DNA from: KBS-96 sp963722585
GTDB taxonomy: Bacteria > Acidobacteriota > Terriglobia > Bryobacterales > Bryobacteraceae
NCBI GenBank assembly: GCA_963722585.1
Contig: CAVRNU010000014.1
Coordinates: 124,001-188,000 of the forward strand
DNA: 64,000 nt
Direction of reading: 5' to 3'
Shown: positions 34,993 to 44,916 of the stretch, piece by piece
Layout: every line of letters starts with the position of its first letter
Numbering within the stretch: position 1 is the first letter of the stretch
Notes under the pieces: model-generated
The model's input: the letters and a program-made list of their open reading frames with translations, nothing else
Databases searched by the model: none
Told to the model about the DNA's origin: nothing
Made by a program: the position numbers and the translations under genes

Positions 34993-37263
34993 ATGGCCAA
35001 GTCGAACGCGAAACCATTCCTTTATCTGCTCGTAATCACTGCGCTTTTTTATTGGAAGACTCTGCTGACCGCCCAGTTTTCCTTGCTCACCGGAGCCGAA
35101 GGCGTCAATCAGGCCTATTCCTGGCTGCTCTTTTGGATCAGAACCATTCGCAGCGGCGAAATCCCGCTGTGGGATAGTTTCGTCTATTCCGGACGCAGTT
35201 TCCTGGGCGAAATGCAGACAGCCGCTTTCGATCCGCTGCATCTGCCCTTTCTCCTCGCCCGCCTGGATTCGAACGGCCTTCTGCCTTTGCGTGAATACCA
35301 CATCTTTATTGCCGCTATTCACTTCCTCGCGTGCTACTTTTTCTACCTGATGGCGCGCGAACTGGGGCGCAGCACTTTTGCTTCCTTGCTCGCGGGACTC
35401 TGTTTCGGCCTCGGCGGAATTGTCGGCGAACTGCCGTGGCCGCATATGCTCGAAAGCGCGATCTGGCTCCCTCTTCTGTTCTTGTTTCTTGTCCGCGGAT
35501 TCCGCGCAGACCATTGGCGAGCCGGCGTAACTTACGGCGCTCTAGCCGGCCTGATGCTGGGGCTTTCGACCCTCGCCGGCGGATTCCACCTTGTGCTCAT
35601 GCAAGGTCTGGCCATCATTTCCGTTGGAATTTATTACCTCTGTGCAGGCCGTCGGGACGAGTATCCCGGCACCACATACTCGCCTTCCCGTGTCGCCGCC
35701 GTCGCCTTGCTTGCCTTACTCGTGGGTTTCGCTGCCGGCGCCGTCCAGCTTCTTCCCAGCGCCGAATATGGAGCCCGAGCTCTCCGTTGGTTCGGTACGG
35801 TCTCGTCGATGTCGAACGAACGCATCCCTTACTTGTTCACCGACGACAATCGCGTCTCGCCGCTCGCGTTTCTCAACCTGCTGTTCCCGCACGCTTCCGC
35901 CGGTGCATCGCAGGCCGGTGAAGTCTGGAGCCCCTACCTCAGTGTCTTCGGCCTGGTTCTGATCGTTGTCGGCATTTGGAAGAACTGGTCGAATCTCTGG
36001 GTTCGCTATTTCGGCTGGCTGGCGCTGGCCGGGTTTCTCTATGCCTTGGGTTCAGTCTCGCTTCTCAATGGCCTCGCCTACACGCTGATACCCAAGCTGT
36101 GGATGGCGCGCGAATCCACCCGGTTCATGTATCTTGTTCACTTCGGCTTATGCGGCATCGTCGCATTCGGCTGCGACACGCTCCTCTTCTCGACCAATAA
36201 CCATCCGGGGTTAGAAGCACTTTCCAAAATCGGCCGGTGGGTCGTCGCGGCATGTCTTGTAGGCACGTTGGCAGCAGCCTTATGGACATCCACTGGCCTC
36301 GAAAGAATGGCCGGAGTTTCCGTTCTCCTGATTTGCCTCAGCTTCCTGCTCATCGAAGCAATTCGTCGCGGGAGCCGGGGCAGAGCCGTGCAATTCCTGA
36401 TCGTTTGTCTCGTCATGTTTGATCTGGCCGCGTTTGCGCCTCAGCCCGCCGCCCTCGCCGCCGTTAAAGCAAACGGCACTGATTATCTGGAAACGCTGCG
36501 CAATGGAGCGCCAGTCTGCTGGTTCCTAAAGTCTCTCCACGGCGTTTTCCGCGTCGATGCACGCTCCGATTCGACGCCAAACTTCGGCGATGCGTACGGA
36601 GTCCAAGAAAACAAAGGAGCTGGAGTAACCTTCATTTACGACTACTTCAAAATTCTGCCGCAGTTCAATCTTCTCAATGAGAAATACATTCTTCAGCCCG
36701 CCTCCGTCACCGACCCGAATCCCGTCTATCAGGATGCATTCTGGAGGGTTTACGCAAATCCCTCGGCATTTCCGAAAGCATGGCTCGTCCATCAGATCTG
36801 GGAGCGCCCCACGCACACCGACGCTCTCAGCCAGGCGGCTGGAGGAGCCGTTGATATGCGCGCGGGCGCGATCGTCACTGGCGGATTTCCTCAACGCCTC
36901 GACGCGCTCCCGCCCGCGGCCGACGAATCTGTCTCCGTGACAACCTATCGCAACAACAGCATTCAACTCGAGGGCCGAGCCGCCGGCAAAGCCATGCTCG
37001 TTCTCAGCGAAAACTTCTATCCCGGCTGGCATGCTCGCGTAAACGGTGTGGCCGCAACTATCTATCAGGTAGATGGCGCGCTGCGAGGCATCGTCGTGCC
37101 CGCCGGAAATTGGAAGGTTGAAATGTACTATTCGCCTGCCTCCGTTTGGCTCGGAGCGGTTCTGACCATTTTCGCCTTTGCAGATACCTTTGCCATTGCC
37201 GCGAAGAACAGGCGATATCTGGCGCGAGCCTCGTTTGCGCGAAACTCAATTCATCGGGCATGA
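34993..37263 (+). CDS. YfhO-like multi-pass membrane protein
   Basis: The frame opens at 34879, inside the divergent gene; ATG 34993 (MAKSNAKPFLYLLVITALFY) gives a more natural start and 756 residues. About eleven to thirteen membrane helices cover residues 1-480 (for example ALFYWKTLL, FHLVLMQGLAIISVGIYYLC, VAAVALLALLVGFAAGA). They are followed by a periplasmic domain and a last helix near 725-745. FSLLTGAEGVNQ, LWDSFVYSGRSFLGEMQTAAFDPLHLP and LVLSENFYPGWHARVNG are YfhO-family blocks. Relatives take part in glycosylating lipoteichoic acid or related envelope polymers in other phyla. Confidence 0.85.
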   Translation: MAKSNAKPFLYLLVITALFYWKTLLTAQFSLLTGAEGVNQAYSWLLFWIRTIRSGEIPLWDSFVYSGRSFLGEMQTAAFDPLHLPFLLARLDSNGLLPLREYHIFIAAIHFLACYFFYLMARELGRSTFASLLAGLCFGLGGIVGELPWPHMLESAIWLPLLFLFLVRGFRADHWRAGVTYGALAGLMLGLSTLAGGFHLVLMQGLAIISVGIYYLCAGRRDEYPGTTYSPSRVAAVALLALLVGFAAGAVQLLPSAEYGARALRWFGTVSSMSNERIPYLFTDDNRVSPLAFLNLLFPHASAGASQAGEVWSPYLSVFGLVLIVVGIWKNWSNLWVRYFGWLALAGFLYALGSVSLLNGLAYTLIPKLWMARESTRFMYLVHFGLCGIVAFGCDTLLFSTNNHPGLEALSKIGRWVVAACLVGTLAAALWTSTGLERMAGVSVLLICLSFLLIEAIRRGSRGRAVQFLIVCLVMFDLAAFAPQPAALAAVKANGTDYLETLRNGAPVCWFLKSLHGVFRVDARSDSTPNFGDAYGVQENKGAGVTFIYDYFKILPQFNLLNEKYILQPASVTDPNPVYQDAFWRVYANPSAFPKAWLVHQIWERPTHTDALSQAAGGAVDMRAGAIVTGGFPQRLDALPPAADESVSVTTYRNNSIQLEGRAAGKAMLVLSENFYPGWHARVNGVAATIYQVDGALRGIVVPAGNWKVEMYYSPASVWLGAVLTIFAFADTFAIAAKNRRYLARASFARNSIHRA

Positions 37264-37275
37264 ATCACTTGGGAT

Positions 37276-38154
37276 ATGGAAACAGTAAACGCTTCCGCTA
37301 GCGGCACGTTCACCATCGGCGGCGACCTTAAAGTGAATCGCCTTGGTTTTGGCGCGATGCGCATCACCGGCGAAGGAATTTGGGGCGAACCCAAGAATCC
37401 AGAAGAAGCCAAGCGGGTTCTGCGCCGGGCGGTCGAACTCGGCATCAATTTCATCGACACCGCCGATGCGTATGGCCCGGACGTGAGCGAACGCATTATT
37501 GCAGAAACACTTCACCCGTACCCAAAAGGTCTGGTCATTGCCACCAAAGGTGGACTCACCCGCCAGGGTCCTGGAAAATGGGCCCCGGTCGGCAGGCCTG
37601 AATATTTGCATCAATGTGTCGAGATGAGCCTGCGCCGCCTACGCGTCGAGCGCATCGACTTGTACCAACTGCACCGTATCGACCCGAAAGTTCCGGTCGA
37701 AGAATCCCTCGGCATTTTGAAAGATCTGCAAAGCGCGGGTAAAATTCGCCACATTGGATTGTCGGAAGTATCGGTAGCCGAAATTGAACGGGCAAAGAAA
37801 ACCGTCCGAATCGTCAGCGTGCAAAACCAATACAACCTGGCCGACCGCCAGCACGAGGACGTAGTCGCCCATTGCGAAAAGAACCAGCTCGCCTTCATTC
37901 CGTGGTTTCCGATGTCCGCCGGCAAGCTGGCCAAAGCCGGAGGCCCGCTCGATGAAGCCGCCAAGCGCCACAAAGTAAGTGGTCCGCAACTAGCTTTGGC
38001 ATGGCTCCTGCACCGGTCAACCGTTATGCTGCCCATTCCCGGCACTTCTTCGGTTGCGCACCTCGAGGAAAACGTTCGAGCCGCACCCCTGAAGCTCGAC
38101 GAAAAAGACTGGGCTTCCCTCGAAAACTCAGCCAAAGCAGCCGCCAAAGCCTGA
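37276..38154 (+). CDS. Aldo/keto reductase
   Basis: A 292-residue NAD(P)H-dependent oxidoreductase with a TIM barrel. The catalytic tetrad is visible: Asp and Tyr in FIDTADAYGPDVSE, Lys in VIATKGGL, His in YQLHRIDP. The cofactor-binding end has LAWLLHRSTVMLPIPGTSSVAHLEENV. RLGFGAMRITGEGIWGEP near the start places it with the oxidoreductases of the YajO/YdbC type. It starts 12 bases after the membrane protein stop, so co-transcription is likely without a clear functional link. Confidence 0.93.
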   Translation: METVNASASGTFTIGGDLKVNRLGFGAMRITGEGIWGEPKNPEEAKRVLRRAVELGINFIDTADAYGPDVSERIIAETLHPYPKGLVIATKGGLTRQGPGKWAPVGRPEYLHQCVEMSLRRLRVERIDLYQLHRIDPKVPVEESLGILKDLQSAGKIRHIGLSEVSVAEIERAKKTVRIVSVQNQYNLADRQHEDVVAHCEKNQLAFIPWFPMSAGKLAKAGGPLDEAAKRHKVSGPQLALAWLLHRSTVMLPIPGTSSVAHLEENVRAAPLKLDEKDWASLENSAKAAAKA

Positions 38155-38328
38155 CAGACAAAAATCGGAATTTCGGCTAAGGGGGAGCGACGGAGCCTCC
38201 ATTCTCACCGCTCCCACAACTTCCGATCTATCGCCTCAATCGCGGCGTCCAATGCTGTTCTCTCCTTGACGGCATGATTTGCCGGCAGGTTCACTTTGCC
38301 CTCCGCAACTCGCACTGTCGAGAACTAA

Positions 38329-38565
38329 ATGGTTCTCCCGCTTCACAAACTACAAGAATTTTCAAAACGAAGCTATGTTCCCGCCGATGCCATTGACAAA
38401 GTGTACACGGGCCCCAATCAGAGGCAGCAACTCTTTGAGTGGCTCGACAAAGCTTACGTCGAACGATCTCCTTGGCTCGTGAATCTGAACGTCGATCCTA
38501 TGTTCGATGTATTGCGTCCCGATCCGAGGTTTCGGGAACTAGTCCAAAGGGTTGGTTTGCCCTAA
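38329..38565 (+). pseudogene. C-terminal fragment of a TPR-repeat protein gene
   Basis: The 78-codon frame encodes the last repeat of a tetratricopeptide protein: SYVPADAIDKVYTG, QQLFEWLDKAYVERSPWLVNLNVDPMFDVLRPDPRFRELVQRVGLP. This block ends many acidobacterial TPR, kinase-TPR and adenylate-cyclase-like proteins. The repeats and catalytic part that should precede it are absent: the upstream 170 bases are unrelated. It is therefore a remnant; any product would be a single half-repeat. Confidence 0.7.
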
Positions 38566-38610
38566 GGATTCAGCCGCAACCATTACATACTCAGGGTAGT
38601 CTCATGAAAC

Positions 38611-38781
38611 ATGAAGAAATCAACCGATTGGTCTGTTTTCGTTGAGCTGGTGATCGCCGCCGGCTGCGTGGCCTACCTTGCTTATTGGAACCACAAGCGC
38701 GCTAGCCAGCGAAAGTATGAGGAAAAGCTCGATTCGTCGCTCGCCGAGACATTTCCCGCCAGCGATCCGGTCTCTTACTAG
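38611..38781 (+). CDS. 56-residue single-pass membrane protein
   Basis: ATG 38611 opens MKKSTDWSVFVELVIAAGCV with one membrane helix (about 8-26), a basic juxtamembrane segment (WNHKRASQRKYEEKL) and the closing motif ETFPASDPVSY. TFPASDP-type C-terminal motifs occur in many small bacterial proteins of unknown role, which supports it being real. Stop TAG is at 38779. It lies in a gap otherwise filled with gene fragments. Confidence 0.6.
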   Translation: MKKSTDWSVFVELVIAAGCVAYLAYWNHKRASQRKYEEKLDSSLAETFPASDPVSY

Positions 38782-38791
38782 CTCGTAGGCC

Positions 38792-38896
38792 AGAGCTTTT
38801 CGCGACCTCCGCAACGAGTTCACTCAGTTCAAAGACATGGTAAACAGCAAATTCGCCTCCCTCGATCTCGGGATCGCAAAACTGATGGATAAGTAA
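38792..38896 (+). pseudogene. Fragment of a coiled-coil protein
   Basis: The frame ending at TAA 38894 reads RAFRDLRNEFTQFKDMVNSK then FASLDLGIAKLMDK, a regular heptad helix like the C-terminal end of small coiled-coil proteins of the form LRNEF..VN.RF..LD..IAKL. There is no start codon before ATG 38837 and a TAG closes the frame at 38786, so only the 3' end of a gene is left. Confidence 0.4.
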
Positions 38897-38972
38897 CTTT
38901 TCACCTCCAGCCAGCTTTGTTTTGGGCGTATAATAAGTCAAAGTTTTGACCTTGCAGGAGTCCTAAACCTAA

Positions 38973-41900
38973 ATGCGCTTGAACTGGGTTGTTCTCGCTG
39001 CGGCAATCTCCGCGCTTCCCTTGAGACCGGCCGCCGTACCTCCGGTCGATTTTGACCGCCAAGTCCGGCCAATCCTGTCTGATAACTGCTTTGCCTGCCA
39101 TGGACCCGACGAAAAACAACGTATGGCTGGCCTGCATTTCGACACAAAAGACGGCGCATTCTCAAAGCCCGGCGTTATCGTTCCCGGCGATTCGGCGCAC
39201 AGCAAAATGTATCTGAAGGTCAGCAATCCGAATGTGGCGATGCGCATGCCGCCGCCGTACTCGGGCCGTAAGCTGACGCCTCAACAAATTGAAACGATTA
39301 AAAATTGGATCGATTCAGGCGCCAAATGGGAAACGCATTGGGCCTTTGTTCCTCCAAAACGGCCTGAAGTGCCTGCGGTAAAAGACGGAACCTGGGCGCG
39401 AAACGATATCGACCGTTTCGTTCTGGCAAAGCTTGAAAGCGAAGGTCTACATCCCTCGCCCGAAACCGATAAAACCACTCTTTTACGCCGCGTCACATTC
39501 GATCTTACGGGTCTGCCTCCCACTGCCGATGAACTGAAGGCGTTTCTCGCCGATCGTTCTCCAAACGCCTATGAAAAAGTTGTAGACCGGCTGCTCGCAT
39601 CCCCGCGCTACGGCGAGCGCATGACCATGCAGTGGCTCGATTTCGCCCGTTATGCCGACACGCACGGCTATCACATCGACAGCGCTCGCGACATGTGGAT
39701 TTGGCGCGACTGGGTCATCCAGGCGTTCAACAAGGACATGCCCTACGACGAATTCACCGTCGAACAGATCGCCGGAGACCTGCTGCCGAACCATACCCAA
39801 TCGCAATTGATTGCCACCGGTTTCAACCGCAACCATATGATTAACTTCGAAGGCGGCGCGATTCCGGAGGAGTACCAGAACGAGTACATCGTAGACCGAA
39901 TCGAAGCTACCTCGACGACATTCCTCGGTATCACCTTGGGCTGCGCCCGCTGCCACAATCACAAGTACGATCCCTTGACGCAAAAGGATTTCTACAGTTT
40001 CGGCGCATTCTTCAACAGCGTCCCGGAAAAAGGTCTCGATGGCTATACCGGCAACGCGGTTCCGTTTCTCCAGATGCCGGACGACGATCAGAAGCGGCTC
40101 AAAGACACGCTGCTTCAACTGATTAAGTCGAGAGACCAAGAAATCGACGCTGCCGAAGAGACGTGGGAACTGCATCAAAAGCAAATGCCCGTCTCCGACA
40201 TCACGGACGGGCTGGTTGCCGAGTACCTGTTCGACGATTCACTCGCCGACAGTTTCCAGCACGAGGCGCCCGCGAAGGTAGTTTCGGGCAAACTTTCCTA
40301 TACCGATGGCCGGCTCGGCCGCGCCGCGAATCTTGATGAAACACCTCAACTCTCGTTTGGCACCGCAGCCGCCTTTGAAAGAAGCAAACCTTTCACAGTC
40401 TCCTTGTGGGTGCACCCCGACGGCCCTTCCGGCATGCAGATTCTGCAACGCTACGACAAAACCCCGAAGAATAATCCCGGGTATGAAATAGCGCTCGATT
40501 ACAAAGGAAAAAATGGCTGCGCGATTATCGCGCGTCTGCGCGATCGTGGCGCCAATCCGGGCATTGAGGTGAAATCCCGCGAGGGCGTGCCGGTCGAAGA
40601 TTGGAGCCACGTCGCCGTATCCTACGACGGCTCAGGCCAGGCCAAAGGAATTCAGGTTTACATCGATGGACGAAACATACCCACTGACGTTGTCAACGAC
40701 AAACTGGCCGGCGACTTCGCCAACAAGGGCGAACTACAGATCGGCAACAAGGACTGGGGCACGCCGTTTAAAGGCTCGCTCTCCGATCTGAGAATCTACA
40801 ACCGGCGCCTCTATCCTAACGAAGCGTTAGAACTCGGCCTGCTCAGCCCCCTGCACTCGCTCCTCGAGATTCCGCGCGACAGGCGCACCGGCAATCAGAA
40901 GGGTTGGCTCACATGGTATTTCGTGAACCGGGTGGGTAATCCCGCCGAACACCAATTGAATACTGACCTGTACGCGCTCAAGAACGGCGTCGACGAAATC
41001 AATCGCGAGATCCCGTCCGTCATGGTCATGGCTGACATGGAGAAGCCGCGTGATACTTTCATCCTTGCCCGCGGAGACTATCGCAACCGCGGCGAGAAGG
41101 TGTTTCCTAATACCCCAGCCGTGCTGCCGCCGCTGCCGGCGGACGCTCCGAAAAACCGGCTCACCTTAGCCCGATGGCTGGTCGATCCGGGCAACCCTCT
41201 CACCGCCCGCGTCGCTGTCAACCATTTCTGGCAAATGTATTTTGGCATCGGCATCGTAAAAACCTCCGAAGACTTCGGCTCACAGGGAGATCCGCCGAGC
41301 AATCAGCCGCTGCTCGACTTTCTTGCCACCGAATTCATCGCATCCAAGTGGGATGTCAAGAAAATGCAGCGGCTGATTGTAACGTCTGCCACTTACAGGC
41401 AATCCTCAAGAGTAACGCCGGAAATGCTCGAGAAAGATCCTGAAAACAAGCTGCTTGCCCGTGGCCCGCGCTTCCGCCTTCCGGCTGAGATGATCCGCGA
41501 TAACGCACTCGCCCTCGGCGGACTCATGAACCCGAAGATCGGAGGGCCGAGCGTGTTTCCGTATCAGCCAAAAGGCCTCTGGGAAGAAATGGCGTTCGGG
41601 GAACACTTTTCGGCTCAGACCTATGTTCAAAGCCACGGCCCCGACCTTTATCGCCGTAGCATGTACACCTTCTGGAAGCGCACCGTCCCCTTCCCCTCCC
41701 TCAATACTTTCGACGCGCCTTCTCGTGAGAAATGCACCGCGCGCCGCACCGTCACCAACACGCCGCTCCAGGCGCTTGTTCTCATGAACGATCCCACCTT
41801 TATGGAAGCAGCGCGCAAATTCGCTGAGCGCGACATCCAGGAAGCCGGACCCAACGAAACGGACCGTATCAGATTCGCGTTCCGGACCGCGACCGACCGC

Positions 41901-42107
41901 GAGCCGACACCTCAAGAGCTGACTATACTCAACAAACTGTACGGGAACGAGAGAGCCCACTATGAATCCGACCCCTCCGACGCCGAGAAGGTAGTGAGCA
42001 TTGGAGAGTCGCCGCGCGATAAGCATCTCGACACCGTCGACCTGGCTGCTATGACTCTCGTCACCAGCACCATCCTCAACATGGACGAAACCGTCACCAA
42101 GAACTGA
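38973..42107 (+). CDS. PSD1/DUF1549/DUF1553 protein with planctomycete-type cytochrome c domain
   Basis: A 1044-residue exported protein. After a signal peptide (about 1-22) comes a cytochrome c-like domain with the haem-binding CFACH at about residue 42-46. DUF1549 follows (about 130-340, DRFVLAKLESEGLHPSP, RVTFDLTGLPPTADEL, CARCHNHKYDP with a second CXXCH). Next is a LamG-like domain (about 405-605, YNRRLYPNEA) and then DUF1553 (about 720-1000, RLTLARWLVDPGNPLTARVAVNHFWQMYFG). It sits in an operon with the DUF1501 gene 21 bases downstream, the standard pairing in Planctomycetota and Acidobacteriota. The pair is thought to act in periplasmic polysaccharide breakdown. Confidence 0.94.
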   Translation: MRLNWVVLAAAISALPLRPAAVPPVDFDRQVRPILSDNCFACHGPDEKQRMAGLHFDTKDGAFSKPGVIVPGDSAHSKMYLKVSNPNVAMRMPPPYSGRKLTPQQIETIKNWIDSGAKWETHWAFVPPKRPEVPAVKDGTWARNDIDRFVLAKLESEGLHPSPETDKTTLLRRVTFDLTGLPPTADELKAFLADRSPNAYEKVVDRLLASPRYGERMTMQWLDFARYADTHGYHIDSARDMWIWRDWVIQAFNKDMPYDEFTVEQIAGDLLPNHTQSQLIATGFNRNHMINFEGGAIPEEYQNEYIVDRIEATSTTFLGITLGCARCHNHKYDPLTQKDFYSFGAFFNSVPEKGLDGYTGNAVPFLQMPDDDQKRLKDTLLQLIKSRDQEIDAAEETWELHQKQMPVSDITDGLVAEYLFDDSLADSFQHEAPAKVVSGKLSYTDGRLGRAANLDETPQLSFGTAAAFERSKPFTVSLWVHPDGPSGMQILQRYDKTPKNNPGYEIALDYKGKNGCAIIARLRDRGANPGIEVKSREGVPVEDWSHVAVSYDGSGQAKGIQVYIDGRNIPTDVVNDKLAGDFANKGELQIGNKDWGTPFKGSLSDLRIYNRRLYPNEALELGLLSPLHSLLEIPRDRRTGNQKGWLTWYFVNRVGNPAEHQLNTDLYALKNGVDEINREIPSVMVMADMEKPRDTFILARGDYRNRGEKVFPNTPAVLPPLPADAPKNRLTLARWLVDPGNPLTARVAVNHFWQMYFGIGIVKTSEDFGSQGDPPSNQPLLDFLATEFIASKWDVKKMQRLIVTSATYRQSSRVTPEMLEKDPENKLLARGPRFRLPAEMIRDNALALGGLMNPKIGGPSVFPYQPKGLWEEMAFGEHFSAQTYVQSHGPDLYRRSMYTFWKRTVPFPSLNTFDAPSREKCTARRTVTNTPLQALVLMNDPTFMEAARKFAERDIQEAGPNETDRIRFAFRTATDREPTPQELTILNKLYGNERAHYESDPSDAEKVVSIGESPRDKHLDTVDLAAMTLVTSTILNMDETVTKN

Positions 42108-42128
42108 GAGAAGCCAAGGAGCAACACT

Positions 42129-43589
42129 ATGAACCCCATCCGCGAAGAGCAGCTAGTCCTCACACGCCGTCAATTGTTCGGCCGCGCCAGCACCGGCATC
42201 GGAGTCACGGCCCTCGCATCTCTCCTTAATCCCGCCCTTTTTGCCGCCGAGCAGCGCGATCCCAAAACCGGCGCTCTCGTTGGGTTGCCTCATTTTGCTC
42301 CGAAGGCCAAGCGAATAATCTATCTCCACCAGTCCGGCGCTCCTTCGCAGATCGATCTTTTCGACTACAAACCCAAACTGGCCGATCTTTCAGGAACCGA
42401 GTTGCCCGATTCGGTCCGCCAAGGGCAGCGCATCACGGGCATGACCTCGGGCCAGAATTCGTTGCCCATCGCTCCGTCCATCTTTAAATTCGAGCGCTAC
42501 GGCAAGAACGGAACCTACATAAGCGAACTGTTTCCCCACACGGCGCGCGTTGTCGACGACATCACCATCGTCAAGACCGTCAATACTGACGCTATCAACC
42601 ACGACCCTGCCATCACTTTCATCCAAACCGGTTTCCAGCAGCCAGGACGCGCCAGCATGGGTTCGTGGGTCACCTACGGCCTGGGAAGCGAAAATCAGAA
42701 TCTGCCCTCATTTGTCGTTTTAATCTCACAAGCGAACGCGTTGCATACCGATCAGCCTTTGTTCACGCGCCTTTGGTCGAGCGGCTTCCTTCCCTCGAAA
42801 TATCAGGGCGTCCGTTTCCGCGCCAGCGGCGATCCCGTGCTCTATCTCGCAAACGCGCCCGGCATCGACCAGCAAACTCGCCGCACCATGCTCGACAGCT
42901 TGGCAGAATTGAATCACATCACCGAACAGAATTATGGCGACCCTGAAATCTCGGCTCGTATTTCGCAATACGAAATGGCCTACCACATGCAATCGTCTGT
43001 CCCAGAGCTGACCGACCTCTCGAAAGAGCCCGCGAGCACATTCGATTTATACGGTCCCGACTCGCGAAAACCCGGCACCTACGCCGCCAATTGCCTCATG
43101 GCCCGCCGCCTCGCCGAGCGCGGCGTGCGATTCATTCAGCTCTACCACCGCGGCTGGGACCAGCACAACGATCTTCCTCGAGACATCAGCTTGCAAGCCA
43201 AGGGAACCGACCAAGCTTCGGCCGCCCTCGTAACCGATCTGAAGCAGCGCGGTCTCCTCGATGACACGCTCGTCATCTGGGCCGGTGAATTCGGCAGAAC
43301 CGTTTATTGTCAGGGCCAATTAACCAAAACAAATTACGGACGCGACCATCATCCCCGCTGTTTTTCCGTCTGGTTTGCCGGCGGCGGTATGAAGCGCGGC
43401 TTCATGTTCGGCGAAACCGACGACTTCTCCTACAACACCGTCTCCAATCCCGTCCCCATCCACGACGTACAGGCCACCGTCTTGTACTGCCTCGGAATCG
43501 ATCACACCCGCCTCACCTACAAATTCCAGGGACGCGACTTCCGCTTAACGGATATTGCAGGTAACGTCGTAAAGCCCATCCTAGCCTAG
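42129..43589 (+). CDS. DUF1501 sulfatase-like protein
   Basis: A 486-residue protein with a Tat-like signal (LTRRQLFGRASTGIGVTALA). The DUF1501 fold belongs to the alkaline phosphatase/sulfatase superfamily: IYLHQSGAPSQIDLFDYKP, INHDPAITFIQTG, and the C-terminal VIWAGEFGRTVYCQG, NYGRDHHPRCFSVWFAGGGMKRGF and VPIHDVQATVLYCLGIDH blocks are intact. AAGGAG lies eight bases before the ATG. It is co-transcribed with the cytochrome c/PSD1 gene and probably works with it in the periplasm; the substrate is unknown. Confidence 0.94.
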   Translation: MNPIREEQLVLTRRQLFGRASTGIGVTALASLLNPALFAAEQRDPKTGALVGLPHFAPKAKRIIYLHQSGAPSQIDLFDYKPKLADLSGTELPDSVRQGQRITGMTSGQNSLPIAPSIFKFERYGKNGTYISELFPHTARVVDDITIVKTVNTDAINHDPAITFIQTGFQQPGRASMGSWVTYGLGSENQNLPSFVVLISQANALHTDQPLFTRLWSSGFLPSKYQGVRFRASGDPVLYLANAPGIDQQTRRTMLDSLAELNHITEQNYGDPEISARISQYEMAYHMQSSVPELTDLSKEPASTFDLYGPDSRKPGTYAANCLMARRLAERGVRFIQLYHRGWDQHNDLPRDISLQAKGTDQASAALVTDLKQRGLLDDTLVIWAGEFGRTVYCQGQLTKTNYGRDHHPRCFSVWFAGGGMKRGFMFGETDDFSYNTVSNPVPIHDVQATVLYCLGIDHTRLTYKFQGRDFRLTDIAGNVVKPILA

Positions 43590-43630
43590 CAACACGCCCG
43601 CGGGGCGGACCGCCTTGCCGTCTGCCCTTG

Positions 43631-43652
43631 TAGGGACGATGCCTGTATCGCC
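43631..43652. repeat. Hairpin repeat unit, second copy
   Basis: TAGGGACGATGCCTGTATCG plus CC matches TAGGGGCGACGCCTGCGTCG plus CC at 22851-22872 at 18 of 22 positions. One pair of differences (positions 10 and 17 of the unit) keeps the base pair. Both copies sit between convergent genes. Confidence 0.5.
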
Positions 43653-43667
43653 CTCGCTTTATTTCCT

Positions 43668-44912
43668 CTATCCCGGCTTCGATCGCCAGCGCGAGTAAGC
43701 GTAGGAAGCTCCAAGTAACAGGACACCTAGCGCGATAAACGCAGTCATCCGGTATAAACGCACCAAAAACCAAACATCCCAAACGTATAGCTTCGAAATC
43801 ACCAATCCCAACAGAACCAATCCGAGCGTGCGATTCGTCGACGACTTCTTCGACACTCCATAAATCAAGGCCGCCACTCCGTACATGCCCAAGAAAAACG
43901 AGCCCAGCTCGCTCAACACGCTGCCCTGATCGCTCACGGCGACTGCGTGTCGTGTCCAAAGGCCTATCGCGCTAAGAACAGACAAAGCAAAACAGCCATG
44001 ACCGGTAAAGTAGACCACGTCGCGAACCAAACCGGTTCGTTCCTTTGCCGCGCCCATGTGCAACGCAGCCATCGCCAGCGCAAACCACGCGAACCATTCT
44101 GGGTGTCGTGCGTTCACCGGTATCCATGCAAATGCCATGGTCGATGTACCTATCATTGGAATCAGCACCGGCCATCGTTGCCGCATCGCAATCACAACGC
44201 AAGTAAGATCGATCAGGAACAGATAAGGCAAGTCGAACCATAAATCCGCTTCGCTACTATGAAGCAGCACTGGCGTCAGCAGTCCACCTAAAAAGCCCAG
44301 CGCTGCGATTGCTGCGGTGCGATAGCGAAGAGACAACCAAATCGCACAAGCGCAAACACCCAGAAGCGCCGCGAACGCCGCCGGCTCACCAATCAACTTA
44401 TAATAGGAGAAAGCGGCGTACATCGAAATATAGAGTGTGGCCAATCCACATCCCGCAATGCCTTGCGAGAAGACTCTTTGCTCACGACGGTTCAACCAAG
44501 CCGATATCCCGAGCAACGCAATGCCGACGAGAACACCCAGGCCCACATTCTCTGCCGGACCAATCCAACTCAAATCGACCGCATACTTGAAGAAGAAGAT
44601 AATGCCAATCACAAGAGTCAGAGCGCCTACACGATTTATCACGGTCAAACCAAACCGCGACTCCACTTCTGCTCGCGAAGAGGCGGCAACGGGCGCGGCC
44701 ACGATCGACGGCGGCGCGCCGGTCGTACCTCCTAACCCCTCTAGCACATTGATCCGTTCCTCGAGCCGAGCTACAAGATCACGCAGAGCTTGCACCTCCA
44801 GTTGCAATCGACTCAGTTCGCCATCATCTATCGGCACGTTTTCGAGTGTACCTTGCAAATTTGTCTCCAAAAGTCCGCGAGGCAAGGCCCGCGAGTGGAG
44901 AAACTTGCACAA
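43668..44912 (-). CDS. Short DUF2339 membrane protein
   Basis: Up to 414 residues. An N-terminal coiled coil (LQLEVQALRDLVARLEERINVLEGLGG) is followed by about eleven membrane helices starting near residue 92 (VINRVGALTLVIGIIFFFKYAVD, the family entry motif) and WIGPAENVGLGVLVGIALLGISAW. The family is usually about twice this length; this copy ends after RLYRMTAFIALGVLLLGASYAYSRWRSKPG, which is a normal family ending, so middle helices may be missing. ATG 44912 gives the longest form; GTG 44837 (VPIDDGELSRL) starts closer to the coiled coil. Function unknown. Confidence 0.78.
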   Translation of the reverse strand: MCKFLHSRALPRGLLETNLQGTLENVPIDDGELSRLQLEVQALRDLVARLEERINVLEGLGGTTGAPPSIVAAPVAASSRAEVESRFGLTVINRVGALTLVIGIIFFFKYAVDLSWIGPAENVGLGVLVGIALLGISAWLNRREQRVFSQGIAGCGLATLYISMYAAFSYYKLIGEPAAFAALLGVCACAIWLSLRYRTAAIAALGFLGGLLTPVLLHSSEADLWFDLPYLFLIDLTCVVIAMRQRWPVLIPMIGTSTMAFAWIPVNARHPEWFAWFALAMAALHMGAAKERTGLVRDVVYFTGHGCFALSVLSAIGLWTRHAVAVSDQGSVLSELGSFFLGMYGVAALIYGVSKKSSTNRTLGLVLLGLVISKLYVWDVWFLVRLYRMTAFIALGVLLLGASYAYSRWRSKPG

Positions 44913-44916
44913 GCAG

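Noticed and set aside
38205..38315. A 36-codon minus-strand frame (VRVAEGKVNLPANHAVKERT...)
   Set aside because: Plausible residues but GTG start, no ribosome site and no recognised family; may be another gene fragment.
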